A stretch of 35,247 bases of DNA from JAWXBG01 sp034439875 (GTDB lineage: Bacteria; Bacteroidota; Bacteroidia; Flavobacteriales_D; Sanyastnellaceae): the NCBI GenBank assembly GCA_034439875.1, contig JAWXBG010000044.1, positions 1 through 35,247 on the forward strand. The letters run 5' to 3'. The notes beneath the pieces were generated by a model. That model searched no databases. It was not told the DNA's origin and saw only the letters and a list, made by a program, of their open reading frames with translations. A program made the translations under genes and the position numbers. Positions 24,453 to 32,566 of the stretch are shown here, one piece after another; positions within the stretch are counted from its first letter, which is position 1; each line of letters starts with the position of its first letter.

Positions 24453-25907
24453 ATGGCACAGCATACACTCAATGAATTGGCTACGTTTATGACATCGAGA
24501 GCGAAACTCGAACTTTCCACATCTGAAAAGGTGGCGATTCAGAACTGCCGGAATTATTTGGATAGCAGGATGGAAGAAGGGGGTGATCCGATATATGGTA
24601 TCAATACCGGTTTTGGAGCTCTCTGCAATACAATTATCTCTCCTGATGCCCTGGGTGAACTCCAACGAAACTTGTTGTTTAGTCATGCTTGTGGAATGGG
24701 AGAGGAGGTTCCTCAGCAGGTGGTGAAATGGATGTTACTTTTGAAAGTGAAAGGACTCTCTAGAGGTTATAGTGGGGTACAATTGTCAACTATCCAAGGG
24801 CTCATCGATTTTTATAATCACGACATCATCCCTGTGGTATACCAGCAGGGATCTCTGGGCGCAAGTGGCGATCTTGCGCCTTTGGCACATCTAGCAATTC
24901 CATTAATAGGTGAGGGAGAGGTGTATTTCAAAGGACAGAAAATGCCCGCGAAAGAAGCCTTGAAAGAAGCAGGTTTGAGTGTCCTACAATTGAAATCAAA
25001 GGAAGGACTTGCACTCATCAATGGCACGCAGTTTATGAGTGCCTATGCTTCATATATTTTGTTCAGTCTTGGAAAGATGATAGACCGAATTCATTTGGTA
25101 TCTGCTATGAGTCTGGAGGCATTCATGGGTAGGAGCGAACCCTTTGAATCATTTACTCATGTTGTTAGAAGCCATAATGGGCAAGTTAAATCGGCCGAAG
25201 CGATAAACAAATTGCTTGAAGGAAGTGAAATGCAAAAAGTGAAACGAGAACAGGTGCAAGATGCATATTGCTTCAGATGTATTCCTCAGGTTCACGGAGC
25301 GAGTATAGATACATATCAGTATGCTTTATCGGTTTTAGAAACAGAAATCAATAGTGTTACCGATAATCCAATTATTTTTCCTGAAGAGGGAAGAATTATT
25401 TCGGGAGGAAATTTTCACGGACAACCACTGGCTTTAATTCTCGATTTTTTGGCTATTGCAATGGCTGAATTGGGAAGTATAAGCGAGCGACGCATATATA
25501 AGTTAATTGGCGGTCAGCGAGGACTGCCCGCATTCCTGGCAAAGGATCCGGGGCTTCATAGTGGATTGATGATTTCGCAATACACGGCAGCATCAATTGT
25601 AAGTCAGAATAAACAATTGTGCACACCCGCAAGTGTAGATACTATAGATAGCAGCAATGGCCAAGAAGATCATGTAAGTATGGGTGCAAATGCAGCGACA
25701 AAATGTTTTCGAGTTTTAGAGAATTTGCGTTCAATAGTGGGAATCGAATTGCTTACTGCTGCTCAAGCTTTAGACTTTCGTCGACCATTGAAAAGTTCAA
25801 ATGCTATAGAGAACTTGCACAAAGATTTTCGTGCAAGAGTGCCATTCATCCAAAAGGACATCTACCTCAAACCAGCGATGGATGAAGCAAGAGCGATGAT
25901 TGATTAA
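24453..25907 (+). CDS. hutH: Histidine ammonia-lyase
   Basis: This 484-residue lyase converts L-histidine to urocanate and ammonia, the first step of histidine breakdown. The Ala-Ser-Gly triad that cyclises to the MIO cofactor is at 137-139 in GSLGASGDLAPL. The catalytic Tyr lies at residue 48, in YGINTGFG, and H78 in LLFSHACG. Substrate-site segments RCIPQVHGAS and QEDHVSMG (with the Glu typical of histidine rather than phenylalanine or tyrosine lyases) favour HAL. ATG 24453 gives MAQHTLNELA; an upstream in-frame ATG at 24369 would add 28 Cys-rich residues that do not fit the family and would span the likely promoter. Other hut genes are not in the window. Confidence 0.93.
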   Translation: MAQHTLNELATFMTSRAKLELSTSEKVAIQNCRNYLDSRMEEGGDPIYGINTGFGALCNTIISPDALGELQRNLLFSHACGMGEEVPQQVVKWMLLLKVKGLSRGYSGVQLSTIQGLIDFYNHDIIPVVYQQGSLGASGDLAPLAHLAIPLIGEGEVYFKGQKMPAKEALKEAGLSVLQLKSKEGLALINGTQFMSAYASYILFSLGKMIDRIHLVSAMSLEAFMGRSEPFESFTHVVRSHNGQVKSAEAINKLLEGSEMQKVKREQVQDAYCFRCIPQVHGASIDTYQYALSVLETEINSVTDNPIIFPEEGRIISGGNFHGQPLALILDFLAIAMAELGSISERRIYKLIGGQRGLPAFLAKDPGLHSGLMISQYTAASIVSQNKQLCTPASVDTIDSSNGQEDHVSMGANAATKCFRVLENLRSIVGIELLTAAQALDFRRPLKSSNAIENLHKDFRARVPFIQKDIYLKPAMDEARAMID

Positions 25908-25911
25908 TCTT

Positions 25912-26092
25912 TTAACCCAGAATCCGAATTGGGATTCGCGGTGAAGTGATAAACCCCACAGATAGCAAGTGCTCTCGCCAGATTTTTATTTGATAGTGTA
26001 TATTCATACATCAAGAATAAAAATCGAGAAAGTGCTTCATATTAAAGGGGGTTAGCGCTCCAATAGATTTCAAATGCGGATTCTGGGTTTAA
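25912..26092. repeat. Dispersed palindromic (MITE-like) element, copy 3, full length
   Basis: This element of about 181 bp is bounded by inverted ends TTAACCCAGAATCCG (left) and CGGATTCTGGGTTTAA (right). The arms remain loosely complementary inwards: AAACCCC faces GGGGGTT, and GTGCTCTCG faces CGAGAAAGTGC. ATTTTTATT faces AATAAAAAT around a TATATTCATA centre, so the whole element could fold into one long imperfect hairpin. It lies 5 bases after the hutH stop and before a second repeat array. No coding capacity is seen. Copies 1 (1-110) and 2 (18112-18175) share its right half and its two ends respectively. Confidence 0.88.
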
Positions 26093-26134
26093 TGTGTGAG
26101 GTCTGATCAAAAGATTTGAAATAATCCAAAAATT

Positions 26135-26288
26135 ATGATGCCGTTGCCTGCCTAATGCCAGCCAGGATGATGCCGTTCCTAAGGAACTGATGCCATTCAC
26201 TGCCAGCTAGTATGATGTCGTTCGTGCTGAACTGAGAACTAGTATGATGTCATTTCTATTGAACTGATGCTAAGAACTGCCATCTAAC
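26135..26288. repeat. Nested repeat: 77-bp unit twice, each made of 32-bp and 45-bp subunits
   Basis: ATGATGYCRTT-type openings occur at 26135, 26167, 26212 and 26244, giving spacings of 32, 45 and 32, with the last unit also reading as 45. The two 45-bp units share GAACTGATGC and ACTGCCA(G/T)CTA; the 32-bp units are more diverged. The array fills most of the gap between the palindromic element and the end of the sugar phosphotransferase gene. Confidence 0.7.
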
Positions 26289-26320
26289 ACATTGCCTTTC
26301 TCCGAAACCTAAGTCCCACC

Positions 26321-27733
26321 TCACTTCCCACTTCCTTTCATCACTATTAAGATCGTGTAAAACAGAATTTTTATATCCATGGCTAGACTCATATTCTCGA
26401 TATACAGGATATCATATTTTAGACGCTGAACCATTTGATCAACATTTTCGGCGTAGCCATATTTCACTTGTCCCCATGAAGTGATTCCGGGACGTACTTT
26501 TTGAAGATGACGATAGTGAGGGGCTCTTTGTGTGATGAGGTTTATGAAGTGCTGTCTTTCTGGACGAGGTCCTACAAGGGCCATTTCTCCGACTAATACA
26601 TTCCAAAATTGTGGCAACTCATCGAGCCTTGTTTTGCGCAGAAATCTTCCCACTTTGGTTACCCTTGTATCATGCGAACTGCTCAATTGCGGACCATTGG
26701 ATTCGGCATCGTTCACCATTGTTCTGAATTTGTATATGAAAAATGGCTTCCCATATTTCCCAATTCGTTCTTGCTTAAAAATGATTCTTCCGCTCGTAGA
26801 AAATTTTATCGAAAGCGCTATGAAAAGGTACACTGGGGATAAGATGAGAAGCGCAAGAATGCTCACCCCAATATCCATTAATCGTTTCACTGAAAATTGC
26901 CACGCGGGCATAATTTCGTGATTCACTCTTATCAATGGCAGACCGTAGATGCTATTCATCTTTACACTTCCACTGAGGATGTCGTACATGTCTGGAATGA
27001 TGTTGATATTGACTTTTTCGGCTTCCAAAAGTGCTATGATATTTTGAAGTTCGCTGTGATCTCCACTTTCAATTGCAATAATCACTTCTTCAATTCCCTT
27101 TTCTCTAATAATATTTGGGAGCTCTTGGTATTGGCCACAATAGGGTAGATGTTTTTGTAGTATGTCGTCATTACCGTTTACTCTCACAAATCCAAGGAAT
27201 CTGTAACCCGGAGATTTAGGCATGTTTTGAATCTCTTCATACATACCAACAGCTTGTTCATTTCCCCCAACTATAACAGTATTAAATCCGATTTTTCTTT
27301 TATGAACCAAGGAAACAGTTCGTGATGTGAGGATCAATCTTCCTGTGAGAGTAAGAAGAAAGTGAGATGTAAAAAGTACGAGGAGAGATTTATAATAGCT
27401 TTTGTATCCTGCTATCTGATCATCAAGAAGAAAAACAAAGAATATGGCGAGGCTTCCAATTACTGAACCAACAGCTACTTGACCTAGTTCTTTGAGGCGA
27501 TATCTTCTAAAGATATTATTGTAATGTCCATTCAGCCAATAGAGTGCCACCCAAAAAATGGGGATGAAGAGCAATCCTAAGAAATAGTTTTGATCGAAGA
27601 CGAGGCTGACATCATCCCCAAATCGCATGGTTTCAAGAACTTTTTTACGATAAGCAAATAGTATAGTCCAAGCACTTGCTGCGGCGAGCAAATCGATGAG
27701 GATATATTTAAGTACTTGTCTGCTTTGACGCAT
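26321..27733 (-). CDS. Polyprenyl-phosphate sugar phosphotransferase (WcaJ/WbaP type)
   Basis: This 470-residue inner-membrane enzyme starts an exopolysaccharide or O-glycan repeat by moving a sugar-1-phosphate from UDP-sugar to undecaprenyl phosphate. It has four N-terminal membrane helices (about 8-28, 50-68, 85-103 and 114-134). A CoA-binding_3 Rossmann domain follows (about 148-270, NTVIVGGNEQAVG). A re-entrant helix near 287-309 leads into the catalytic domain with IIFKQERIGKYGKPFFIYKFRTM (KFRTM 335-339), DELPQFWNVL (371-380) and VGPRPE (387-392). All hallmark motifs are intact. It begins 4 bases after the stop of the upstream lipoprotein gene, so they are one operon with the Gfo/Idh/MocA gene probably leading. 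The exact sugar is not predictable. Confidence 0.95.
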   Translation of the reverse strand: MRQSRQVLKYILIDLLAAASAWTILFAYRKKVLETMRFGDDVSLVFDQNYFLGLLFIPIFWVALYWLNGHYNNIFRRYRLKELGQVAVGSVIGSLAIFFVFLLDDQIAGYKSYYKSLLVLFTSHFLLTLTGRLILTSRTVSLVHKRKIGFNTVIVGGNEQAVGMYEEIQNMPKSPGYRFLGFVRVNGNDDILQKHLPYCGQYQELPNIIREKGIEEVIIAIESGDHSELQNIIALLEAEKVNINIIPDMYDILSGSVKMNSIYGLPLIRVNHEIMPAWQFSVKRLMDIGVSILALLILSPVYLFIALSIKFSTSGRIIFKQERIGKYGKPFFIYKFRTMVNDAESNGPQLSSSHDTRVTKVGRFLRKTRLDELPQFWNVLVGEMALVGPRPERQHFINLITQRAPHYRHLQKVRPGITSWGQVKYGYAENVDQMVQRLKYDILYIENMSLAMDIKILFYTILIVMKGSGK

Positions 27734-27737
27734 AAGC

Positions 27738-28616
27738 TCAATCGAAGGTCACTAGCTTTATATTATCAAAATAAGCTTCTACCGTTTTACCCGGAGTATC
27801 AGGAACTGCTTCCAGATACAATTCGAAATAATTGGCGTTGTTGTTTTGACTTGGAATCAGTCCCAAGTCTATATAAATTTTGTTCCAAACCGGACTTCCC
27901 AATATTTGAGTAGTTGGATTGACGAGCACGGCCAGATTTTTTTTCTCAGTTCCTGATTGAAAAGAATAGAGTCCAACAGCGAAAATATTATTGGAACTAT
28001 AATTCAACTCTACAAAAGTGATTTTCCCGGGCGTGAGGTCCAAGGTTTGATTTGTGCGCACCAAAACTTGATTATCTCCATCGGCCAAGTATGCAAGGGC
28101 GGATCCACCTCCTTCAAAAACTAAATCACTATTCTGAATGAGCGTCAGACCTACATCACTCGTGCCTGTTGGGTTAAAAGGATTTGATCCTCCTTCGAAA
28201 TTGTATTCGTCAATAGAGATATTGTCAATGTAGGAAAATCTTGGAATGAGATTGGATTCAGATCCTGGAGTGAATTGAATAGTAGTATCGAAAGTGGTAT
28301 AAAATGGATATCGAATACGGGTGGAGGAAATTCCATTGTTTTTTATACCCGCAAAGATTTTAATTTGTGTGGCTCCTTCATTGAGCACAGGAATTTTTGC
28401 AGGTAGGTCAAAAGCACCAAGCATTTGACCATTTGTAAAAACCCAAACTTCAGTTATTTTATTACTCGAGGTTCCATCACCCGGAAGTGCCTGAAACGAA
28501 AGTTCATCAATCAATAAGTAGGAAGGAATTGTCTCTTCCGGATTGATCAAGTCGCAGGAGCTCAAAAAGAGAAAAAGACCTGAAAGGCTTAAAACGTAGA
28601 AGTAAAATTTGTTCAA
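27738..28616 (-). CDS. Hypothetical lipoprotein with a carbohydrate-binding-like C-terminal domain
   Basis: I do not recognise this 292-residue protein as a named family. The leader MNKFYFYVLSLSGLFLFLSSC gives a lipobox (LSSC), so it is likely anchored in a membrane. Residues about 35-130 contain strand-rich segments (EVWVFTNGQMLGAFDLPAKIPVL and IKIFAGIKNNGIS). Residues about 145-292 look like a jelly-roll, ending in PGKTVEAYFDNIKLVTFD, the kind of last strand seen in carbohydrate-binding or concanavalin-like modules. It lies 4 bases before the sugar phosphotransferase gene, which suggests a role in surface glycan assembly or display (inference). Confidence 0.75.
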   Translation of the reverse strand: MNKFYFYVLSLSGLFLFLSSCDLINPEETIPSYLLIDELSFQALPGDGTSSNKITEVWVFTNGQMLGAFDLPAKIPVLNEGATQIKIFAGIKNNGISSTRIRYPFYTTFDTTIQFTPGSESNLIPRFSYIDNISIDEYNFEGGSNPFNPTGTSDVGLTLIQNSDLVFEGGGSALAYLADGDNQVLVRTNQTLDLTPGKITFVELNYSSNNIFAVGLYSFQSGTEKKNLAVLVNPTTQILGSPVWNKIYIDLGLIPSQNNNANYFELYLEAVPDTPGKTVEAYFDNIKLVTFD

Positions 28617-28640
28617 AACGTGGTTTGGTCTAAAGGTCGG

Positions 28641-28648
28641 CGAAAGTA
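28641..28648 (-). promoter_or_regulatory. Candidate -7 element for the lipoprotein/phosphotransferase pair
   Basis: Read on the minus strand, TACTTTCG resembles TAnnTTTG and lies 24 bases upstream of the ATG at 28616. The nearest TTG upstream is 27 bases away, longer than usual, so the call is weak. Confidence 0.25.
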
Positions 28649-28843
28649 GTGAAGGTGATTATATCATCCTTCCGACAATCTGCAAGCGTTAACGGAAATC
28701 AAATGGAATTATTGTATTTGTTTCGATGAACGAAAACTGAATTTGCAATGTCCCGATGATCAGTGAATTACGGTTGCATGGGTATTTTGAGCTTGAATTT
28801 TTCTTTTCGAAATCTCAAGATACTTCCATATCCCCTTGAAGGA

Positions 28844-29839
28844 TTAATCGCCATTGTCTAGCAAAACTCCTTGCCTCATTTTTTCCAAAACAAGATGAGC
28901 TGCTTCTAAAGCTTTCAGGCCTTGCCATAGGGGCACCTCCGTTTCTGTATTGCTCATGACGCTATGTGCAAAAGCGTGTAATTCATCTTTGATTGCATTG
29001 GTAGCCGGAATTTCGGGTTTTTCGAAAAGGATCTCTTTTCTCCCACGACCTTGTCCCAAGTCGAACGTGATGGCAAAAGGGTCCGGTTCTCCTTCAACAC
29101 TGCGCATTCTCACTATTTCCGACTCTTTCGTCAGGAAGTCCACAGCGATATAGGCATCCTTTTGAAAGAATCTGGACTTCCGCATACTCTTCAAAGAAAT
29201 CCTGCTAGCCGTGAGATTCGCCACACAACCGTTATCGAGTTCAATTCTCGCATTGGCAATATCAGGGGTGTCGCTCAAAACGGCAACACCACTAGCGCTT
29301 ATGCGTCTCACATTGGCACCGGTAACTGATAACACAATGTCTATATCATGTATCATCAAATCGAGGACAACGGACACGTCAGTTCCCCTCGGATTAAATT
29401 GCGATAACCTATGCGTTTCTATAAACCTAGGTTGATCAAAATAGGGCAGGGCAGCTCTAAACGCAGGATTGAATCTCTCTACATGACCAACCTGCGCCTG
29501 AACACCGGCTTCTTTTGCCAAGCGAATCAACTGTTTGCCTTCTTCCAATGTGTGGGTAATTGGCTTTTCTATGAAAACATGTTTGAACTGCTTCATAGCT
29601 GCCATAGCGCACGTAAAGTGAGCTAGGGTTGGAGTTACAATATCAACCACATCGACCGACGAAATCAGTAATTCCATTTCCGGAAAAACCTTCGTTTCGT
29701 ACAATGCTGCTGCTTCTTCGGCTTTGGCAACATCGGGATCATATATGCCGGTTAGCTCGTATACATCCGTTAATTCACGGATGCATTTCATATGAATTTT
29801 ACCGAGGTGACCGGCTCCGAGTACTCCAATTTTTAACAT
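28844..29839 (-). CDS. Gfo/Idh/MocA family NAD(P)-dependent oxidoreductase
   Basis: This 331-residue sugar dehydrogenase-type enzyme has an N-terminal Rossmann fold with KIGVLGAGHLGKIH (3-16). The EKP catalytic motif is at 91-93 (FIEKPITHTLEEG), followed by GHVERFNPAF (118-127). DLMIHDIDIVLS supplies the His of the active site. The VGHVERFNPAF plus DLMIHDIDI wording is seen in members acting on UDP-GlcNAc-type sugar nucleotides, which would suit the glycan genes downstream. The actual substrate is not proven. A 227-base gap separates it from the lipoprotein gene, so read-through is possible but not assured. It is divergent from pcm. Confidence 0.9.
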   Translation of the reverse strand: MLKIGVLGAGHLGKIHMKCIRELTDVYELTGIYDPDVAKAEEAAALYETKVFPEMELLISSVDVVDIVTPTLAHFTCAMAAMKQFKHVFIEKPITHTLEEGKQLIRLAKEAGVQAQVGHVERFNPAFRAALPYFDQPRFIETHRLSQFNPRGTDVSVVLDLMIHDIDIVLSVTGANVRRISASGVAVLSDTPDIANARIELDNGCVANLTASRISLKSMRKSRFFQKDAYIAVDFLTKESEIVRMRSVEGEPDPFAITFDLGQGRGRKEILFEKPEIPATNAIKDELHAFAHSVMSNTETEVPLWQGLKALEAAHLVLEKMRQGVLLDNGD

Positions 29840-29938
29840 AGCTGCTGATCTGAATGTCCTCTCGAACTGAATTGTGCAAATTTCAAGTCATGCAGTATCT
29901 ACACGCGATCGTTCATTTTTACTTTTCAACAAGGTAAA

Positions 29939-29965
29939 TTGACTCTATTGTCAAAACTAGTTTTG
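29939..29965 (+). promoter_or_regulatory. Candidate promoter of pcm
   Basis: TTG at 29939-29941, a 16-base spacer and TAGTTTTG at 29958-29965 fit the Bacteroidota pattern. The -7 element ends 7 bases before the ATG at 29973, leaving almost no untranslated leader. Confidence 0.5.
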
Positions 29966-29972
29966 GCAAACT

Positions 29973-30626
29973 ATGCAAAATGATACGTATCGTCACAAAG
30001 GATTGAGAAAGAAGCTCGTACAGGAAATGGAGTCAATGGGCATTACCGACCGAAGAGTTCTCGATGCGATGAATGCTGTTCCTCGCCACTATTTTCTAAC
30101 AAGTGCATTTTTGGAGTTTGCTTACGAGAACAAAGCATTCCAGATTGGTGCTGGTCAAACCATATCACATCCTTTTACCGTAGCAACTCAGAGTCAGTTG
30201 TTGAAATTGCAGCCCGGAATGAAGGTGCTCGAAATAGGCACCGGGTCGGGTTACCAAACTTGTGTTTTGTGTGAAATGGGCGCTAAAGTATTTTCCATTG
30301 AAAGACAGAAAGTTCTGCACGACAATGCAAAAGTCCTTATCAAAAGCATGGGTTATACTCCTCAACTTACATACGGAGATGGCTACAAGGGCATGCCATC
30401 ATTCGCACCTTTCGACAGAATTATTATTACTTGTGCCGTGCCCAAATTGCCCGATGAACTTTTACTCCAAATGAAACCCGGTGGACTTCTAGTTATGCCT
30501 TATGGCGAAGGCGATATACAGCAAATGATGGTGATAGAAGAAAGGGAAGATGGCAGTTTTGATTCTCAACTGCACGGTCGTTTTTCATTCGTTCCAATGC
30601 TTGAAAAACGAAATTCAATTCATTAG
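29973..30626 (+). CDS. pcm: Protein-L-isoaspartate O-methyltransferase
   Basis: This 217-residue, SAM-dependent cytoplasmic enzyme methylates isoaspartyl residues in aged proteins to start their repair. The family core is complete. VPRHYFL is at 36-42 and GQTISHPFTVA at 61-71. SAM motif I is VLEIGTGSGYQT at 85-96, and FDRIIITCAVPKLPDELLLQMKPGG supplies the later motifs. The length fits the bacterial family. A TTG/TAGTTTTG promoter lies just upstream. The gene is convergent with the helicase gene, with only 18 bases between their stop codons. Confidence 0.96.
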   Translation: MQNDTYRHKGLRKKLVQEMESMGITDRRVLDAMNAVPRHYFLTSAFLEFAYENKAFQIGAGQTISHPFTVATQSQLLKLQPGMKVLEIGTGSGYQTCVLCEMGAKVFSIERQKVLHDNAKVLIKSMGYTPQLTYGDGYKGMPSFAPFDRIIITCAVPKLPDELLLQMKPGGLLVMPYGEGDIQQMMVIEEREDGSFDSQLHGRFSFVPMLEKRNSIH

Positions 30627-30644
30627 AAGTTCCATAAGCGAGAC

Positions 30645-32513
30645 CTAAACATATTCCCAAGCGGTGCGATAGGCATTGTTTTCTTCGCAATAGGCCAAAA
30701 ATTCCTCGTAAAATTTATCTCCACCGAGAGTCGCACTGTCGCCAATAATGACCAATTTTTTTCTCGCTCTGGTCATGGCTACATTCATTCTTCTATAATC
30801 TTTCAAAAAACCTATTTCTCCTTCTGCGTTGCTTCTAACCATAGAAATGTAAATTACATCTCTTTCTTGTCCCTGAAAAGAGTCAATGGTATTTACAGTA
30901 ACATTTGGAATTTGTCGAAACATATCTTTCATCAATTCTACTTGGGCTCTGTAAGGTGATATTACACCGATGCTCTCTACCGCAGCACCTGAATCCATTA
31001 ACTCTTGAAGATGTTTGCGCAGCAGTTCCGCTTCCTCCGGATTCATTCTCGATTCGTTGTTATCACCCGATTTTTCTTCAAAACCACTTCCGGCGGTATC
31101 AATAAATTCAAGAGGCAATGGCGAATATGGCAAAACCACATGGGCCACGCTTGAGTGGGCTTTGAGTTTGTGACCATAAAATTTCCGATTGCTGAATTCC
31201 ATGATTTGCTCGTTCATTCGATATTGAACATCTAAGAGAGATGATTCTTTTTGACGAGAAATTATTTTTTCAATTAAAGTAATACCCAATCCTTTTTTTT
31301 CTGCTTCTCGACTTTTTACCGTTGGCGGCAATTGAAAAGGGTCCCCTGCCATTACCACTTTCTGAGCTTTTTGAATGGGAACCCAAGTTGCTGGTTCTAC
31401 TCCCTGACCAGCTTCATCGATCACTACTGTTTCAAAAGTTCTGTTCTGAAGATAATCATTCATACTCCCTATAAGGGTACACGTCACAACTTGAGCATCA
31501 TCAATGATTTTTTGTACGAGATAATTCTCAAGTTCACGTGCTTCTTTGTTGAGATTGCGTGCTTCTTGAAGAAGTGCTTTGCGTTGTTCCATTTCCTCTT
31601 TTCCAAATTGACGTTTGTATTTGCCGCCGAGTTTTCTCATCTCGACGGCTCTTTTCTTAAGCTCTTTAATTTGTTTAGTTTCTTTGAGAAGAGAGAGTTT
31701 TGCATCTACCGTGTGAGCGGCAGTATCTTCTTCTACCCTCGCCAGATTTCCGATTCGAACAACATCTATTCCTTTCGAACTTAAACTTCGGGTCAAATAA
31801 TCTGTCGCAGCATTACTCGGTGCACAAACTAGAATTTGTTTTTCATATTTCAGCAATTCACCGATAGCATGAACGAGCGTTGTCGTTTTTCCTGTGCCTG
31901 GAGGGCCATGAACTACTGCCACATCGCACGCATTGAGAATATCTTGAACCGCTTTATTCTGAGAATCATTGAGTGCTGGCGACGATTCGAAAGGCAATTT
32001 CCGAGTGGTGAGCTCTTGATATCCAAGAATTTTATCGCGTAGTTCTTTATGACGACCCTTGTCAATATTGATAAAATAATTGAGCGCCTTGTACATCTCA
32101 TCATACGACTTGGCATCAAATAGGAGATTTACTCCGATTTTCCCCATGTCAATCCAGTCTGGAAGCTCATCGGCGCGAAAGAAGATTTTCATCCGATTAT
32201 TATCTAAATATCCGATGGTACCATTGATCTGCATCTCTTCATAGCCGAGTGCCGCGCTAAACATACTCACTGGCGAGGCATTGCTGAAGTGGTGCTGGAA
32301 AATGTCGCCCGGATTTCTCTCTACTACAATGAAAGGATAAGCTCCGAGGCCGTATCCGGTTTCTGCGATTCGCAAGGGGAACCAAGTAACGCCGTTTCTG
32401 CGGCGTTCCTGAATGTTACTTTTCTTAAGAGAAGCTTCGTGGATGGCGAAGTCTTCTTTCTGCTCCATTCGAAGCAACTCAGCTGTTTTGCCTAGTTCTG
32501 TAATTGAATCCAT
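30645..32513 (-). CDS. Superfamily 1 DNA/RNA helicase (IGHMBP2/Upf1-like)
   Basis: This 622-residue helicase has all main SF1 motifs. Motif I is GPPGTGKTT (203-211), motif II is DEAGQ (near 370) and motif III is GDPFQLPPTV. Motif V is SFQGQERDVIYISMVRSN and motif VI is NVAMTRARKKLVIIGD. The N-terminal 170 residues form a beta-rich domain, WFPLRIAETGYGLGAYPFIVVERN, that recurs in the IGHMBP2-like bacterial group. A charged helical insertion (about 275-345) matches the stalk of Upf1-like enzymes. It is presumed to unwind DNA or RNA 5' to 3'. Its start lies only 14 bases beyond the terminator of the preceding gene, so its own promoter must overlap that terminator or lie inside the upstream coding region. 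Confidence 0.93.
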   Translation of the reverse strand: MDSITELGKTAELLRMEQKEDFAIHEASLKKSNIQERRRNGVTWFPLRIAETGYGLGAYPFIVVERNPGDIFQHHFSNASPVSMFSAALGYEEMQINGTIGYLDNNRMKIFFRADELPDWIDMGKIGVNLLFDAKSYDEMYKALNYFINIDKGRHKELRDKILGYQELTTRKLPFESSPALNDSQNKAVQDILNACDVAVVHGPPGTGKTTTLVHAIGELLKYEKQILVCAPSNAATDYLTRSLSSKGIDVVRIGNLARVEEDTAAHTVDAKLSLLKETKQIKELKKRAVEMRKLGGKYKRQFGKEEMEQRKALLQEARNLNKEARELENYLVQKIIDDAQVVTCTLIGSMNDYLQNRTFETVVIDEAGQGVEPATWVPIQKAQKVVMAGDPFQLPPTVKSREAEKKGLGITLIEKIISRQKESSLLDVQYRMNEQIMEFSNRKFYGHKLKAHSSVAHVVLPYSPLPLEFIDTAGSGFEEKSGDNNESRMNPEEAELLRKHLQELMDSGAAVESIGVISPYRAQVELMKDMFRQIPNVTVNTIDSFQGQERDVIYISMVRSNAEGEIGFLKDYRRMNVAMTRARKKLVIIGDSATLGGDKFYEEFLAYCEENNAYRTAWEYV

Positions 32514-32519
32514 AGCTAC

Positions 32520-32547
32520 AAAAAAAAAGCGGTCTGAAGAGACCGCT
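32520..32547 (-). terminator. Rho-independent terminator of the CHU_C protein gene
   Basis: Read on the minus strand, AGCGGTCT, loop CTTC and AGACCGCT form a perfect 8-bp stem (plus-strand 32528-32547). It runs into a T tract of about nine bases. It is 19 bases past the stop codon at 32567 and 14 bases before the helicase start. Confidence 0.88.
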
Positions 32548-32566
32548 CTGTTTGGAAAAAATAATG

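Noticed and set aside
25912..26288. CRISPR array as an explanation for the repeats after hutH
   Set aside because: There are no evenly spaced identical direct repeats with unique spacers and no cas genes. The structure is a palindrome followed by diverged tandem units.
29051..29841. Plus-strand frames of 67-92 residues antisense to the Gfo/Idh/MocA gene
   Set aside because: They are antisense shadows of a well-supported dehydrogenase gene with every family motif intact.
31332..31784. 150-residue plus-strand frame antisense to the helicase gene
   Set aside because: It mirrors the charged helical insertion of the helicase (Lys/Glu codons read as Phe/Leu), which creates a false hydrophobic protein.
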